32,293 nucleotides of DNA from an uncultured Coriobacteriaceae bacterium (GCA_944321435.1 CALULH010000016.1:1-32293); one strand, 5' to 3'. Shown: positions 21,121 through 30,300, counted from the first letter of the stretch. Numbers and translations are program-made. Notes: generated from the sequence alone by a model not told the origin.

Positions 21121-21990
21121 TTAGCGCTTGTCGGCCAGGAAGAACAGCGCCATGGTGCCGGGGCCCGAGTGGGCCCCGATGACGGGGTCGACGTAGTTGA
21201 TGCGGATGTCGGACACGCCCAGCTCGTCGCGGACGAGGCCCGCCAGGTACTCGGCGTCCTCGATGCAGTCGCCGTGGGTGATGAAGATGGGCTCTTGGAT
21301 GGGGCGGTTGACGCTTGCGGCCATGTGCTTCACCAGGGCCTTGAGCGACTTCTTGCGCCCGCGTACCTTTTCCAGCGGGATGAGGTGCCCCTCGTCGTCG
21401 ACGTGCATGACGGGCTTGATGTTGAGCATGGTGCCCGCCCAGGCGCTCGTGCGGCTCACGCGCCCGCCGCGGAACAGGAACATCAGGTCGTCGACGGTGA
21501 ACCAGTGCGCTAGGTGCAGCTTGTTGTCCTCGACCCACTGGGCAACCTCCTCCAGGCTCTTGCCCGCGCGCGCCAGCTGGGCGGCGTGGTACACCAGCAG
21601 GCCCTCGCCGCCGGAGGCAGCGAGCGTGTCGACGGCCACGAGCTTGCGGTCGGGGTAAGCGTCGGAAAGCTGGCGGCACAGCAGGGCGGTGGACTCGTAC
21701 GTGCCCGACAGGCCGCTCGAGAACCCCAGGTACAGCACGTCTTTCCCAGCGTCCAGGATGGAGCGAAGGGTTTGCTCCGATTCCGCGACGTTGGGGAGCG
21801 ACGTCTTGATGACCTTGCCCGCGCGCATCATGGTGTAGAACTGCCTGAGGTCCGTGACCTGCCCTTTCAGATAGCTGCGGTGCTCGGTGCCGTCCACCAT
21901 GAAGGTGAGCGGCAGGATGTGCAGCCCCAGCTCGTCGATGGTTGCCTCGGTCAGGTTGCAACTTGAGTCGGTGACGATCTCGAATGCCAT
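21121..21990 (-). CDS. DegV family fatty-acid-binding protein
   Basis: A 289-residue DegV protein: EIVTDSSCNLTEATIDELGL at the N-terminus, LPLTFMVDG, the TSLPN stretch (KVIKTSLPNVAESEQ), GFSSGLSGTYESTALL, VDTLAASGGEGLLVY, LMFLFRGGRVSRTSAWAG, MLNIKPVMHVDDEGHLIPLE and the C-terminal IGAHSGPGTMALFF. Members bind fatty acids and in Firmicutes act as FakB partners of the FakA fatty-acid kinase. No fakA is in this window. GGAAGG lies 6 nt before the ATG. The gene stands alone, with the hairpin at 20987-21049 as likely end of transcript. Confidence 0.9.
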   Translation of the reverse strand: MAFEIVTDSSCNLTEATIDELGLHILPLTFMVDGTEHRSYLKGQVTDLRQFYTMMRAGKVIKTSLPNVAESEQTLRSILDAGKDVLYLGFSSGLSGTYESTALLCRQLSDAYPDRKLVAVDTLAASGGEGLLVYHAAQLARAGKSLEEVAQWVEDNKLHLAHWFTVDDLMFLFRGGRVSRTSAWAGTMLNIKPVMHVDDEGHLIPLEKVRGRKKSLKALVKHMAASVNRPIQEPIFITHGDCIEDAEYLAGLVRDELGVSDIRINYVDPVIGAHSGPGTMALFFLADKR

Positions 21991-22438
21991 GGGAGCCTTC
22001 CTTTCGGTTGTTTCACCCTGCTATGGTACCCGCGCCGCGCGGAAAATGCTCCGGAGAAAAGCGCGTTTAACCTCAGCTCGACCGCGCTGGGCGGTTGCCG
22101 CCCGCGTGGCTGGGCGGGTGCGGGCGAGAAGCGCGGGCCGGTGACCGGCCGCGCTTGCCCACGCCGCCGGCCGGGTCCCGCGCTGCCGCCCGCCGCCGCG
22201 ACCTTGCCGCGGAACCCGCCGCGTTCTGGGCGGTGCGGGCGCGCGTGCCGTTTGCCGGCCCGGATCGACCGCTCGCCCCGATGTCCCTAGCCGCGTTTTT
22301 GCCGCGGGTCCGGCAAAAACCAAACACCATAGCACCGACGGGGTCCCATAAGCCCCTCGTAGGGCGAGAAGCGCGCGTCTAGCCTGAAAGGCAAGGCAAC
22401 CCGGCTCGCCGGGGCACTACGATGAGAAGGAGCAGGAC
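21991..22438. other. Gene-free stretch with hairpin and GCGAGAAGCGCG motifs
   Basis: About 450 bp between divergent genes. It holds a perfect 10-bp inverted repeat GTTTTTGCCG / CGGCAAAAAC (22295-22304 / 22311-22320, 6-nt loop) and two GGGCGAGAAGCGCG motifs (about 22126 and 22362). No gene seen; open frames are Arg/Pro/Ala-rich and lack ribosome binding sites. Confidence 0.45.
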
Positions 22439-25400
22439 ATGGTTCCCATGGCAAAGGAGGCGCCGCGCGAGGGGCGGCGCGTAAGCGAGGGGCGCGGGCG
22501 CGATCGGGCGGCGGCGCGCGGCGCGTCGGTCCTGGTGCCGCGCAGCCGCCTGATGAGGCAGCTGGCCGAGGCGGAGGAGGCGTCGGGAACGGTCTTTTTG
22601 TGCGCCCCGTTTGGGTTCGGCAAGACCGCGGCCCTTTTGGAGCTCGTCATGCAGGCGCGCAGCGACGGTGCCGCGGCCGCGCGCATCATCGACGCGCGCG
22701 GGCTCACGGCTGCGGAGTTCGTCCAGCAGATCGACGCGGCGGCCGGCGAGCTCGACCCGGCGGGCAGCCAGCTGGTGGCCGTCGACAACGTGCCCAACTA
22801 CGGCAGGGAGCGCTGCGCGCGGGTGGCGGACGGCTTGCGGCGCCTGCGCACTGCGGGCTGCAAGGTGGTCCTCAGCTGCACGCCCTCGTCCGACGCGCTC
22901 ATGCGCTCCATGGGCGACGCGGCCAAGATCGGCGCGCAGTCGTTCAAGGTCCAGGCCCGCGAGTACGCCGACTGGGCGCGGGAGCTGGCCATATCGCCGC
23001 AGGTCGACATGTACGGCTACACGCAGGGCGTCCCCGCCTTCGTGGCGGCGCTCCGGGGCCTGACCGAGCGCCCCGAGGACTCGTCGGCGCTCGACCACGA
23101 GGTGGCGGCGGTTTACCGCGAGGCCGTCATGGGCCGCAGCGGCGGGGCTCCGCGCCTCATGCGGGCCATGGTGCTGGCGCGCACCGGCACGTTCGACATG
23201 CTCAAGCGCGGGGGCGTGCGCGCCAGCGAGGCCGATGTGCGCCGCATCCGCCGCGGGTGGCCGCTGTTCGGCCTGGACGGCGGGGGCGGGGGCTTTTCCT
23301 GCGTGCGGATGCGGAAGGGCACCTACGAGCAGCTCGCGCGGCTCATCGCCGCGCAGGAGCCCGAGCTGGCGGCGCGCGTGGCCCGCGCGCTGATGCTGGC
23401 GGGCCGCACCGACGACGCGCTCTGGATGGCCGTGAACGTGCTGGACCGGACGGAGGCGGGCGCGCTCATCGCCCGCTTTCCCCTGCAGGCGTGCTTGGAC
23501 GGCCACGCCGCGGACGTGCGGGCCGTCTATGACGACCTGGACGCCGTGCGCCGCCGCGCGGACGCGCGCCTGCGCCCGAACGGCGGCGAGCCCGACCCGC
23601 CGGCCGACCTGGGGCTCGTGCTCGCCGCCTACGCCTCGTCGCTCGTCATGGGGGATTACCGCGTCGCCCGCGCGCTCTCGTTCGAGCTTGCGGCCCGGGC
23701 GGACGGCGTTGCGCGCGAGATCGCCCCCGACGACTGGGACGCCGCGCTGGCGTGCTGCGAGCTCTGGGGGCCGGTGGGCGAGGCGGCGCTGCCGCAGGTC
23801 GCCTTCGCGGGCTCCCACGAGCCCGCGGAGCGCACGGTCCAGCTCAGGCTTCACCTGCGCATGCGCGAGGCGCTCCTCGACGGATCGGCGCCGCAGGCGG
23901 TTCCGGATCTGCGCGGGCACGCGCTCGAGAACGGCAGCGTGATCGACCTCCCGGGGCTGCTCGTGCGCCTGGACCTCATGCTCGCGGACGCCTTCGCGGG
24001 ATCCTCGTCCGAGCACGCGCCCGACCTCGCGCGCTTGGACGAGCTGGCGCAGCTGATGGAGGAGCGCAAGATGCTCGGGCCGGCGGCGTACGCGCGCCTC
24101 GTGGCGGCCACCTGCGCCATGATCGGCCATGGCGCCGCGCGCGACGACGCGGTCTTCAGCGAGGCCACGGCCGCCGCCGTGCGCGCCGTCAGCGTGCCCT
24201 TCCAGTTGCTGGCCATGACGGCGCACGGGTGGAACGACCTGCTGCGCGGCCAGGTCGTGAGCGCCCAGTTCCGCGCCCAGCAGGTGCTGCGCCTGGCCGA
24301 GGGCCGCCGCACGCCGCTTTCGGATTGGGCCGGCCTTCTCGACGCGGTCGCCACGGTGCGCTCGTCCTCGCTCGTATCCCTGCGCGCCGAGGCCGACGCG
24401 TGCGACTTGGACGAGGAGGGCGTCGACGGCTACGAGGCGTGGCGCGTGGCGCTCGTGCTCTCCGCGGTGCGGTCCGACGCTGAGCTCGCCGCGTGGTTCT
24501 CGCGCTGCCGCCCGGCTCTGCTCGCGCCCAAGATGGCCGCCCCCGCGCGCCTGGCCGTGACCTGCGCCGGCGACGCCGCCTGCGCTTTGCGTCGCCTGCT
24601 CCCCGACTCGTTCTCCGGGGACGATGCGGACGCGCCTGCCGTGCCGCCGGCCTTGGTCCCGGCGCGGGACTTGGGTCTCGGCCAAGTGCGCCTGCGTCTG
24701 TTCGGCGGCTTCTCGGCCGAGAAGAACGGGCACGTGCTCGTGTCGGAGGCGTGGCGCCGGCGGCGCGCCGAGTCGCTCGCGGCGCGGCTGGCGCTGTGTC
24801 CGGGCGCGTACGTGGAGCGCTCCGTCATCGCGCGCGAGATGTGGCCCCAGAGCGACTACAAGCACGCGCGCGAGAACCTCTACATGACGCTGTCGTCGCT
24901 GCGCCGCGCCTTCGGCCAGGTGGCGGGAGGCCCGGCCTACGTGGTGGCGCAGGGCGACGGGGTCGCCCTCAACGCGGAGTTCGTGACCACCGACGTGGCG
25001 GTCTTCAACGCGGTGGCGCGCGACGTGCTGCTGCATCGCGAGGACATGCCCACGCCCCGGCTCGTGGAGCAGTGCCTCAAGCTCGAGGAGCTCTACGCCG
25101 GCCCGCTCTACCAGCCCACGCGCGGGGTCACGGACTTCTTCGAGCGCGCCCGCGCCGCGCTCAGGACCAAGTTCCTGGACTGCATGGTCGTGGGCGCGTC
25201 GGCGGCCCTGTCCGACGGCCAGCTGCCGGTGGCGTCGTGGCTCGCGCAGGCGGCGCTCTCCCAGAAGCCCTACCGCGAGGACGCGGTGCGCTGCGCCCTG
25301 CGCGTCTTCGGCAAGCAGGGTCGCCGCGCCGAGGCCGTGGCCCTGTTCGAGGACCATGCCCGGCAGCTGGCCTGCACTGCCGGCAGCGCCCCCGAGCGCG

Positions 25401-25459
25401 AGACCTGCGAGGTTTACGAGCGCATCCTCTCCGGCGATTTGGCCGGCGCCGCGCGGTGA
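22439..25459 (+). CDS. Large ATPase regulator with C-terminal SARP-type (winged helix + BTAD) module
   Basis: A 1006-residue protein. Residues about 33-300 resemble the NTPase part of MalT/LuxR-type STAND regulators: Walker A FLCAPFGFGKTAALLEL (GKT at 61-63), a Walker B-like QLVAVDNVPN (about 111-120) and a VVLSCTPSSD stretch. Residues about 300-740 are helical, probably TPR-like. Residues about 747-835 look like an OmpR/SARP winged helix (VRLRLFGGFSAEKNG, RRRRAESLAARLAL, MWPQSDYKHARENLYMTLSSLRRAFG), followed by a bacterial transcriptional activation domain to the end (LKLEELYAGPLYQP ... YREDAVRCALRVFGKQGRRAEAVALFEDHARQL). SARP regulators usually carry the winged helix at the N-terminus; here it follows the ATPase. 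AAGGAGC precedes the ATG. Target genes are unknown; nothing nearby is an obvious regulon. Confidence 0.75.
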   Translation: MVPMAKEAPREGRRVSEGRGRDRAAARGASVLVPRSRLMRQLAEAEEASGTVFLCAPFGFGKTAALLELVMQARSDGAAAARIIDARGLTAAEFVQQIDAAAGELDPAGSQLVAVDNVPNYGRERCARVADGLRRLRTAGCKVVLSCTPSSDALMRSMGDAAKIGAQSFKVQAREYADWARELAISPQVDMYGYTQGVPAFVAALRGLTERPEDSSALDHEVAAVYREAVMGRSGGAPRLMRAMVLARTGTFDMLKRGGVRASEADVRRIRRGWPLFGLDGGGGGFSCVRMRKGTYEQLARLIAAQEPELAARVARALMLAGRTDDALWMAVNVLDRTEAGALIARFPLQACLDGHAADVRAVYDDLDAVRRRADARLRPNGGEPDPPADLGLVLAAYASSLVMGDYRVARALSFELAARADGVAREIAPDDWDAALACCELWGPVGEAALPQVAFAGSHEPAERTVQLRLHLRMREALLDGSAPQAVPDLRGHALENGSVIDLPGLLVRLDLMLADAFAGSSSEHAPDLARLDELAQLMEERKMLGPAAYARLVAATCAMIGHGAARDDAVFSEATAAAVRAVSVPFQLLAMTAHGWNDLLRGQVVSAQFRAQQVLRLAEGRRTPLSDWAGLLDAVATVRSSSLVSLRAEADACDLDEEGVDGYEAWRVALVLSAVRSDAELAAWFSRCRPALLAPKMAAPARLAVTCAGDAACALRRLLPDSFSGDDADAPAVPPALVPARDLGLGQVRLRLFGGFSAEKNGHVLVSEAWRRRRAESLAARLALCPGAYVERSVIAREMWPQSDYKHARENLYMTLSSLRRAFGQVAGGPAYVVAQGDGVALNAEFVTTDVAVFNAVARDVLLHREDMPTPRLVEQCLKLEELYAGPLYQPTRGVTDFFERARAALRTKFLDCMVVGASAALSDGQLPVASWLAQAALSQKPYREDAVRCALRVFGKQGRRAEAVALFEDHARQLACTAGSAPERETCEVYERILSGDLAGAAR

Positions 25460-25516
25460 GGAGGGGGCGCGTTTTTCTCGCACGCGCCATCCCGATGTGC
25501 TAAAGTCTTGCCCAAC

Positions 25517-25787
25517 GCGTTGACGGAGAGGGTTCCGCCCTGATGTCGAGGCCAAGAGAGGGAGGGTCATGGGCTGCAAGCCCTCCTGCCGAGACGGGCG
25601 GCGCGTTCACTCCCGAGCAGCGACCTGAACGGCGGGCGTCGCCCGCTCAGTAGGGGAGCCGCCCGCCCGGGCGACAACGGGCGCAAAGAGGGCATGCGGG
25701 GCGGACATCCCGCAGCCAAGCAAGGTGGTACCGCGGTCAACAGCCGTCCTTGGAAGCTCGACAGGGGCTTCCAGGGACGGCTTTTTT
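25517..25787 (+). promoter_or_regulatory. T-box riboswitch, phenylalanine type
   Basis: This is a tRNA-sensing leader for pheST. The T-box sequence AAGGTGGTACCGCGG is at 25722-25736; its UGGU bulge would pair with the ACCA end of tRNA-Phe. Stem I starts around 25520 (GACGGAGAG; GGAG 25525-25528 pairs CTCC 25610-25613). On its 3' side the codon TTC (Phe) followed by A lies at 25606-25609, where a specifier loop is expected. The terminator is at 25743-25787. Uncharged tRNA-Phe should stabilise the antiterminator and switch on pheS-pheT. A TGCTAAAGT extended -10 at about 25498-25506 is the likely promoter. Confidence 0.9.
25743..25787 (+). terminator. T-box-controlled intrinsic terminator
   Basis: Arms GCCGTCCTTGGAAGC (25743-25757) and GCTTCCAGGGACGGC (25767-25781) pair over 15 bp with one G-U, followed by six T. 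It is mutually exclusive with the antiterminator formed by the T-box sequence. Confidence 0.92.
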
Positions 25788-25805
25788 CATGGGAGGGAAT
25801 GAGGC

Positions 25806-26882
25806 ATGGGTTTGATCGATGAGCTCGAACGGCTCGAGGGCGAGGCGCGGGCGCTTATCGCCGAGGCCGACACCGCCGAGAAGATCGAGGCGGCGCGCGT
25901 GGCCCTGCTGGGGCGCAAGGGCTCGCTCACGGGCATGATGCACATGATGGGCAAGGTGTCGCCCGAGGAGCGCCCCGCGCTCGGCAAGCGCGCCAACGAG
26001 CTGCGCCGCCTGATCGAGGGGCTGCTGCAGCAGAGCGCTTCGGCCGTGCGCGCGGACGCCATGAGGAGCCTGATGGCGTCCGAGGCCGTGGACGTCACGC
26101 TGCCGGGCATCCGGCCCGCGCTGGGGCACCAGCACCTGATCTCGGCCATCATCGAGGAGATGGAGGACGTCTTCTGCGGCATGGGGTACACCGTTGAGCC
26201 TGGCCGCCAGGTTGAGACCACGTACTACAACTTCACGGCGCTGAACGCCCCGGAGGACCATCCCAGCCGCTCGGCGCGCGACACCTTCTACGTGGTGGAC
26301 GACGCCGCCGGCACCGCCGACCACGCCGAGAAGCACGCCCGCGGCGAGTCCGACATCCTGCTGCGCACCCAGACCTCGGGTCAGCAGGTGCACGCGCTGG
26401 AGCGCGGCGAGCTGCCCATCTACATGATCTCCCCGGGCACCGTGTACCGCCCGGACACCCCGGACGCCTGCCATCTGCCTCAGTTCAACCAGGTCGAGGG
26501 GCTCGTGGTCGACGAGGGCATCACCTTCGGCGACCTCAAGGGCACGCTCGACACCTTCATCCGCGCCATGTTCGGCCAGGACCGCAAGACGCGTTACCGC
26601 CCGCACTTCTTCCCGTTCACCGAGCCCAGCTGCGAGGTCGACGTGTCGTGCAACGTCTGCCACGGCGAGGGCTGCAGCTTCTGCAAGCACACCGGCTGGA
26701 TCGAGATCCTGGGCTGCGGCATGGTGGACCCCAACGTGCTCGAGATGAGCGGCGTGGACTCCGAGAAGTACACCGGCTTCGCCTTCGGCATCGGCGTGGA
26801 GCGCGTGGCGGCGCTGCGTTACGACCTGCCCGACCTGCGCGCCCTCATGACCGGCGACATGCGCTTCCTCGCCCAGTTCTAA
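25806..26882 (+). CDS. pheS: Phenylalanyl-tRNA synthetase alpha subunit
   Basis: A 358-residue catalytic subunit of the alpha2-beta2 phenylalanyl-tRNA synthetase (class II), normal length. An N-terminal coiled coil (about 1-85) binds tRNA. The catalytic domain shows motif 1 region IEEMEDVFCGMGY, HPSRSARDTFYV, LLRTQTSGQQVHALE, motif 2 FFPFTEPSCEVDVSC and motif 3 GFAFGIGVERVAALRYDLPDLR. The Cys-rich insert CNVCHGEGCSFCKHTGW is common in PheS of this type and may bind zinc. GGGAGGG precedes the ATG. It is the first gene after the Phe T-box and 51 bp upstream of pheT. Confidence 0.97.
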   Translation: MGLIDELERLEGEARALIAEADTAEKIEAARVALLGRKGSLTGMMHMMGKVSPEERPALGKRANELRRLIEGLLQQSASAVRADAMRSLMASEAVDVTLPGIRPALGHQHLISAIIEEMEDVFCGMGYTVEPGRQVETTYYNFTALNAPEDHPSRSARDTFYVVDDAAGTADHAEKHARGESDILLRTQTSGQQVHALERGELPIYMISPGTVYRPDTPDACHLPQFNQVEGLVVDEGITFGDLKGTLDTFIRAMFGQDRKTRYRPHFFPFTEPSCEVDVSCNVCHGEGCSFCKHTGWIEILGCGMVDPNVLEMSGVDSEKYTGFAFGIGVERVAALRYDLPDLRALMTGDMRFLAQF

Positions 26883-26933
26883 TCCCGCCCGCGCGCTTGC
26901 GCGCATCAACGCAAAAAGAGAGGAGGAGCCGCC

Positions 26934-29393
26934 ATGCGCGTCTCCTATAAATGGCTCAAGACCATGGTGGATGTGCCGGAGGACCCGCAGGAGCTGGTCG
27001 CCGAGCTCATCCGCACCGGCACCGAGGTGGAGGGGGTCGATACGGTCGGCCAGTCCTTCGACCACGTGGTGACCGGTCAGGTGCTCACCAAGGAGCCCCA
27101 TCCCGATTCCGACCATATGTGGGTTACCACGGTCGACGTGGGCGCGGCCAACCTGGGCAAGGACGGCAGCCCGGAGCCGCTCACGATCGTCTGCGGAGCC
27201 CAGAACTTCAACGCCGGCGACCACATCGTGGTTGCCATGGTGGGCGCCGAGCTTCCCGGCGGCGTCAAGATCAAGAAGGCCAAGCTGCGCGGCGTGCCGT
27301 CGTGCGGCATGAACTGCTCGGCCCGCGAGCTGGGGCTGGGCTCCGATCATTCCGGCATCATGATCCTGCCCGAGGACGCGCCGGTGGGCGTGCCCTTCGC
27401 CCAGTACGCCGACCTCGCCGACACGGTGCTGGACTGCGAGATCACCCCCAACCGCCCCGACTGCCTGTCCATGATCGGCATAGCGCGCGAGGTGGGCGCC
27501 ATTCTTGACCGCGACACTCACGTGGAGCTCCCCGCCGTGCGCGCCGAGTCCGGCGCGCCGGCCGCCGACGCCGTGACGGTCGAGATCGCCGACGAGAGCC
27601 TGTGCGACCGCTACGTCATGCGCGTGGTGCGCGACGTCCACGTGGGGCCGTCGCCCGACTGGATGGTGGAGCGCCTGGCCGCCGCCGGCGTGCGCAGCAT
27701 CAATAACGTGGTGGACATCACCAACTACGTCATGATGCTCACCGGCCAGCCCCTGCACGCCTTCGACATGGCCGCCTTCGAGGCGGACGAGAACGGTCAG
27801 CGCCACGTGGTGGTGCGCGCCGCGCAGGAGGGCGAGAAGTTCACGACGCTCGACGGCAAGGAGCGCGTGCTGGCAGCGGGCATGGGCCTCATCACCGACA
27901 ACGGGCGCCCGGTTGCGCTCGCGGGCGTGATGGGCGGCCTCAACTCCGAGATCGAGGACGACTCCACCGACGTGCTCATCGAGAGCGCCTGCTTCAACGC
28001 CGGCCGCACCTCGCACACGAGCCGCGACCTCGACCTCATCTCCGAGGCCTCCCTGCGCTTCGAGCGCCAGGTGGACATCGACGGCTGCGTGCAGGTCGCC
28101 GACATCACCGCCGCGCTCATCGAGGAGCTGGCGGGCGGCGCGGTCGCCCCTGGCTACGTGGAGGTTTACCCCCGTCCCGTCGAGCCCGCCGCCATTCGCC
28201 TGCGGCTGGAGCGCGTGGACGCCATCTGCGGCGCCGCGATCGACCCCGACTTCACGCGCCGGAGCCTCGCGCGCCTGGGCTGCGCGGTCGAGGACGCCGG
28301 CGAGGGCGTCCTCGCGGTGACCGCCCCCACCTTCCGCCCCGACCTGGTGCGCGAGATCGACCTGATCGAGGAGATCCTGCGGCTGTGGGGCATGGACCGC
28401 GTGACGGCCACCATCCCGGCGGCCAAAAACCACGTGGGCGGCCTCACGCCCGAGCAGACCCTGACCCGCAAGATCGGACGCATCCTGCGCGCCTGCGGCC
28501 TCAACGAGACGACCACCTACGGATTCGCCGCACCCGGCGACCTTGAGAAGATCGGCATGTCCGAGGAGGGACGCGGGGTTCCCGTGAGGCTCATGCGCCC
28601 GCTCGTGGCCGAGCAGTCCGAGATGCGCAGGTCGCTTCTCCCCGGCCTTCTCGAGTCGGTGAACTACAACGAGGACCACGGCAACGCCAACATCCAGCTC
28701 TACGAGGTGGGCACGCTCTTTATCGGCCGGCCCGGCAAGAGCCAGCCCAAGGAGCGCCAGTCGGTGGCCGCCGTCATGGCCGGCGCCTGGGGCGACGTCA
28801 CGTGCAACCAGAAGTTCCATCCCCTGCGCTTCTTCGACGGCAAGGGCATTGTGGAGGAGCTTCTCGCCCAGCTGCGCGTGGAGAAGGTCCGCTTCCGCCC
28901 GTGCGACCCTGAGTCCTACGGCTTCCTGCAGCCCGGCCGCGCTGCCGAGGTGCTCGCCGGCGGCACGGTCCTGGGCTGGGTCGGCGAGATCCACCCCAAG
29001 GCGCGCGATGCCTACGGCATCAAGCTGCCGGTGACGGCCTTCGAGCTCGATCTCGAGGCGCTGCTGCGCGCCGCCCGCCCGCAAGGCGCCTACCGGGCGT
29101 TCTCGCCGTACCCCGCCGTCGAGGTCGATCTCGCCATCGTGGTGGACGAGTCCGTGACCTGCGAGACGCTGGAGCAGCGCCTGCGCTCGGCCGGCGGGAA
29201 GCTCCTCTCCGACGTGCGCCTCTTCGACGTTTACCGCGACGAGGAGCGCGTGGGCGCGGGCAAGAAGTCCATGGCCTTCTCGCTCACCTACCGCGCCGAC
29301 GACCACACCCTGACCTCCGCCGAGGTCGAGAAGGTCCACAGCAAGCTCGTCGCCAAGGTGTGCCGCGCGGTCGGAGGCGAGGTTCGCTCCTAG
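26934..29393 (+). CDS. pheT: Phenylalanyl-tRNA synthetase beta subunit
   Basis: An 819-residue beta subunit, full length. Domain order: N-terminal MRVSYKWLKTMVDVP; tRNA-binding OB fold (about 40-155, with KEPHPDSDHMWVTTVDVG and CGAQNFNAGD); B3/B4 editing domain (about 210-395, with SINNVVDITNYVMMLTGQPLHAFD and LAGVMGGLNSEI); B5 DNA-binding-like domain (about 410-480, FRPDLVREIDLIEEILRLWG); catalytic-like domain (about 490-710); and C-terminal anticodon-binding FDX-ACB domain (about 725-819, FSPYPAVEVDLAIVVDESV to the end). GAGGAGG precedes the ATG. It is co-transcribed with pheS under T-box control. Confidence 0.97.
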   Translation: MRVSYKWLKTMVDVPEDPQELVAELIRTGTEVEGVDTVGQSFDHVVTGQVLTKEPHPDSDHMWVTTVDVGAANLGKDGSPEPLTIVCGAQNFNAGDHIVVAMVGAELPGGVKIKKAKLRGVPSCGMNCSARELGLGSDHSGIMILPEDAPVGVPFAQYADLADTVLDCEITPNRPDCLSMIGIAREVGAILDRDTHVELPAVRAESGAPAADAVTVEIADESLCDRYVMRVVRDVHVGPSPDWMVERLAAAGVRSINNVVDITNYVMMLTGQPLHAFDMAAFEADENGQRHVVVRAAQEGEKFTTLDGKERVLAAGMGLITDNGRPVALAGVMGGLNSEIEDDSTDVLIESACFNAGRTSHTSRDLDLISEASLRFERQVDIDGCVQVADITAALIEELAGGAVAPGYVEVYPRPVEPAAIRLRLERVDAICGAAIDPDFTRRSLARLGCAVEDAGEGVLAVTAPTFRPDLVREIDLIEEILRLWGMDRVTATIPAAKNHVGGLTPEQTLTRKIGRILRACGLNETTTYGFAAPGDLEKIGMSEEGRGVPVRLMRPLVAEQSEMRRSLLPGLLESVNYNEDHGNANIQLYEVGTLFIGRPGKSQPKERQSVAAVMAGAWGDVTCNQKFHPLRFFDGKGIVEELLAQLRVEKVRFRPCDPESYGFLQPGRAAEVLAGGTVLGWVGEIHPKARDAYGIKLPVTAFELDLEALLRAARPQGAYRAFSPYPAVEVDLAIVVDESVTCETLEQRLRSAGGKLLSDVRLFDVYRDEERVGAGKKSMAFSLTYRADDHTLTSAEVEKVHSKLVAKVCRAVGGEVRS

Positions 29394-29538
29394 GCCGGAC
29401 GGTGCGTCCAGGTACCCCTTTGCCCCTTGTCCTTCGCGCATCGCGGGTGGGCGCGCTCTCCGCGCGGGGCGGTCCGGGGCGCCTGGGCGCGCCTGTTGCG
29501 CGGCGCGTGGTTAGGTATGCGAGAAAGGCGTGCGGCTC

Positions 29539-30222
29539 ATGCCCAGCTGGAACATACATATGGCCGAGACGGAGCGCTTGCTCGCGGCGCCGGGGGCGGA
29601 GGCCCTCGGCGTACGCGATCCCAACGCGTTTCTCTTCGGCAACCTGGTGCCCGACATCTACGTGGGGTACATGGTGCCCGACGTGGACCGCAAGCTCCCG
29701 TACCGCGAGACGCACTTCGCGGGGGCGGGCGCCATTCCGTGCCCGCGCGACGACGAGTTCTGGGACCGCTACGTCGTGGCGGCCGATCGCCGTGGCGAGG
29801 ATCCCGGAGACCTGGTGCTCGGCGTGTGGGCGCATCTGGCGGCCGACAACATGTGGAACTCGCGCGTTCGGCGCTTCATCGCGGCCCGGGGCATCCCGGC
29901 GGGGGAGCGCACCCGCGTGCGCAAGCAGACCGATTTCGACACCTTCGGCCACCTGCTGCCCGTGCACGCCGCGCCGCACGCTTCCGAGGAGCTCTACCGT
30001 GCGGCCGAGGCGTTCCCGCAGTACCCCATCGACCGGCGCACGGTGGACAAGGCGCTTGCCTCGGCTGACCGGATCGCGCGCGGAAACGCCCCCTCCGCGC
30101 CGGCCAGGCTGTCCTACACCTTGCTCGACCAGGCGTTTTTCGACAGTGTGTACCGCGACGTGCTGGAGCATACCGCGCGCCGCCTGTCCGAGCGCGCCCG
30201 CGTGCTTGCGAGCCGCCGCTGA
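29539..30222 (+). CDS. Zinc-dependent phospholipase C-like domain protein
   Basis: A 227-residue protein resembling the zinc-dependent phospholipase C/S1-P1 nuclease-like family (PF00882 type) often annotated in actinobacteria. Potential metal ligands are seen: the N-terminal Trp-x-x-His of SWNIHMAETERLL, the Asp in FLFGNLVPDIYVGYMVPDVD, RETHF, and the HLAADNMWN helix (H-x-x-x-D), then FGHLLPVH. There is no signal peptide, so it is probably cytosolic. Start choice: GAAAGG lies 10 nt before the ATG at 29539 but only 1 nt before the in-frame GTG at 29530, so the ATG is used. The substrate is unknown. It follows pheT by 145 bp and ends before a strong terminator. Confidence 0.6.
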   Translation: MPSWNIHMAETERLLAAPGAEALGVRDPNAFLFGNLVPDIYVGYMVPDVDRKLPYRETHFAGAGAIPCPRDDEFWDRYVVAADRRGEDPGDLVLGVWAHLAADNMWNSRVRRFIAARGIPAGERTRVRKQTDFDTFGHLLPVHAAPHASEELYRAAEAFPQYPIDRRTVDKALASADRIARGNAPSAPARLSYTLLDQAFFDSVYRDVLEHTARRLSERARVLASRR

Positions 30223-30260
30223 CCGATGCTGCCGCCCCTTGCAGCCCCTGCCGTTCGATA

Positions 30261-30300
30261 GGGTCGTTTGCGCTGGTAAACGCGCAGGCGGCCCTTTTTT
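30261..30300 (+). terminator. Intrinsic terminator
   Basis: GGGTCGTTTGCGC (30261-30273) and GCGCAGGCGGCCC (30282-30294) form a 13-bp stem with several G-U pairs and an 8-nt loop, followed by six T. It ends the transcript of the phospholipase-like gene and possibly pheST. Confidence 0.85.

Noticed and set aside
22379..25579. 1066-residue open frame antisense to the ATPase/SARP regulator
   Set aside because: Arg/Gly/His/Ala-rich translation produced by GC-rich third codon positions of the real gene; no family match and no ribosome binding site.
25737..29441. 1234-residue open frame antisense to pheS-pheT
   Set aside because: Shadow of two certain core genes; composition is typical of antisense high-GC DNA.
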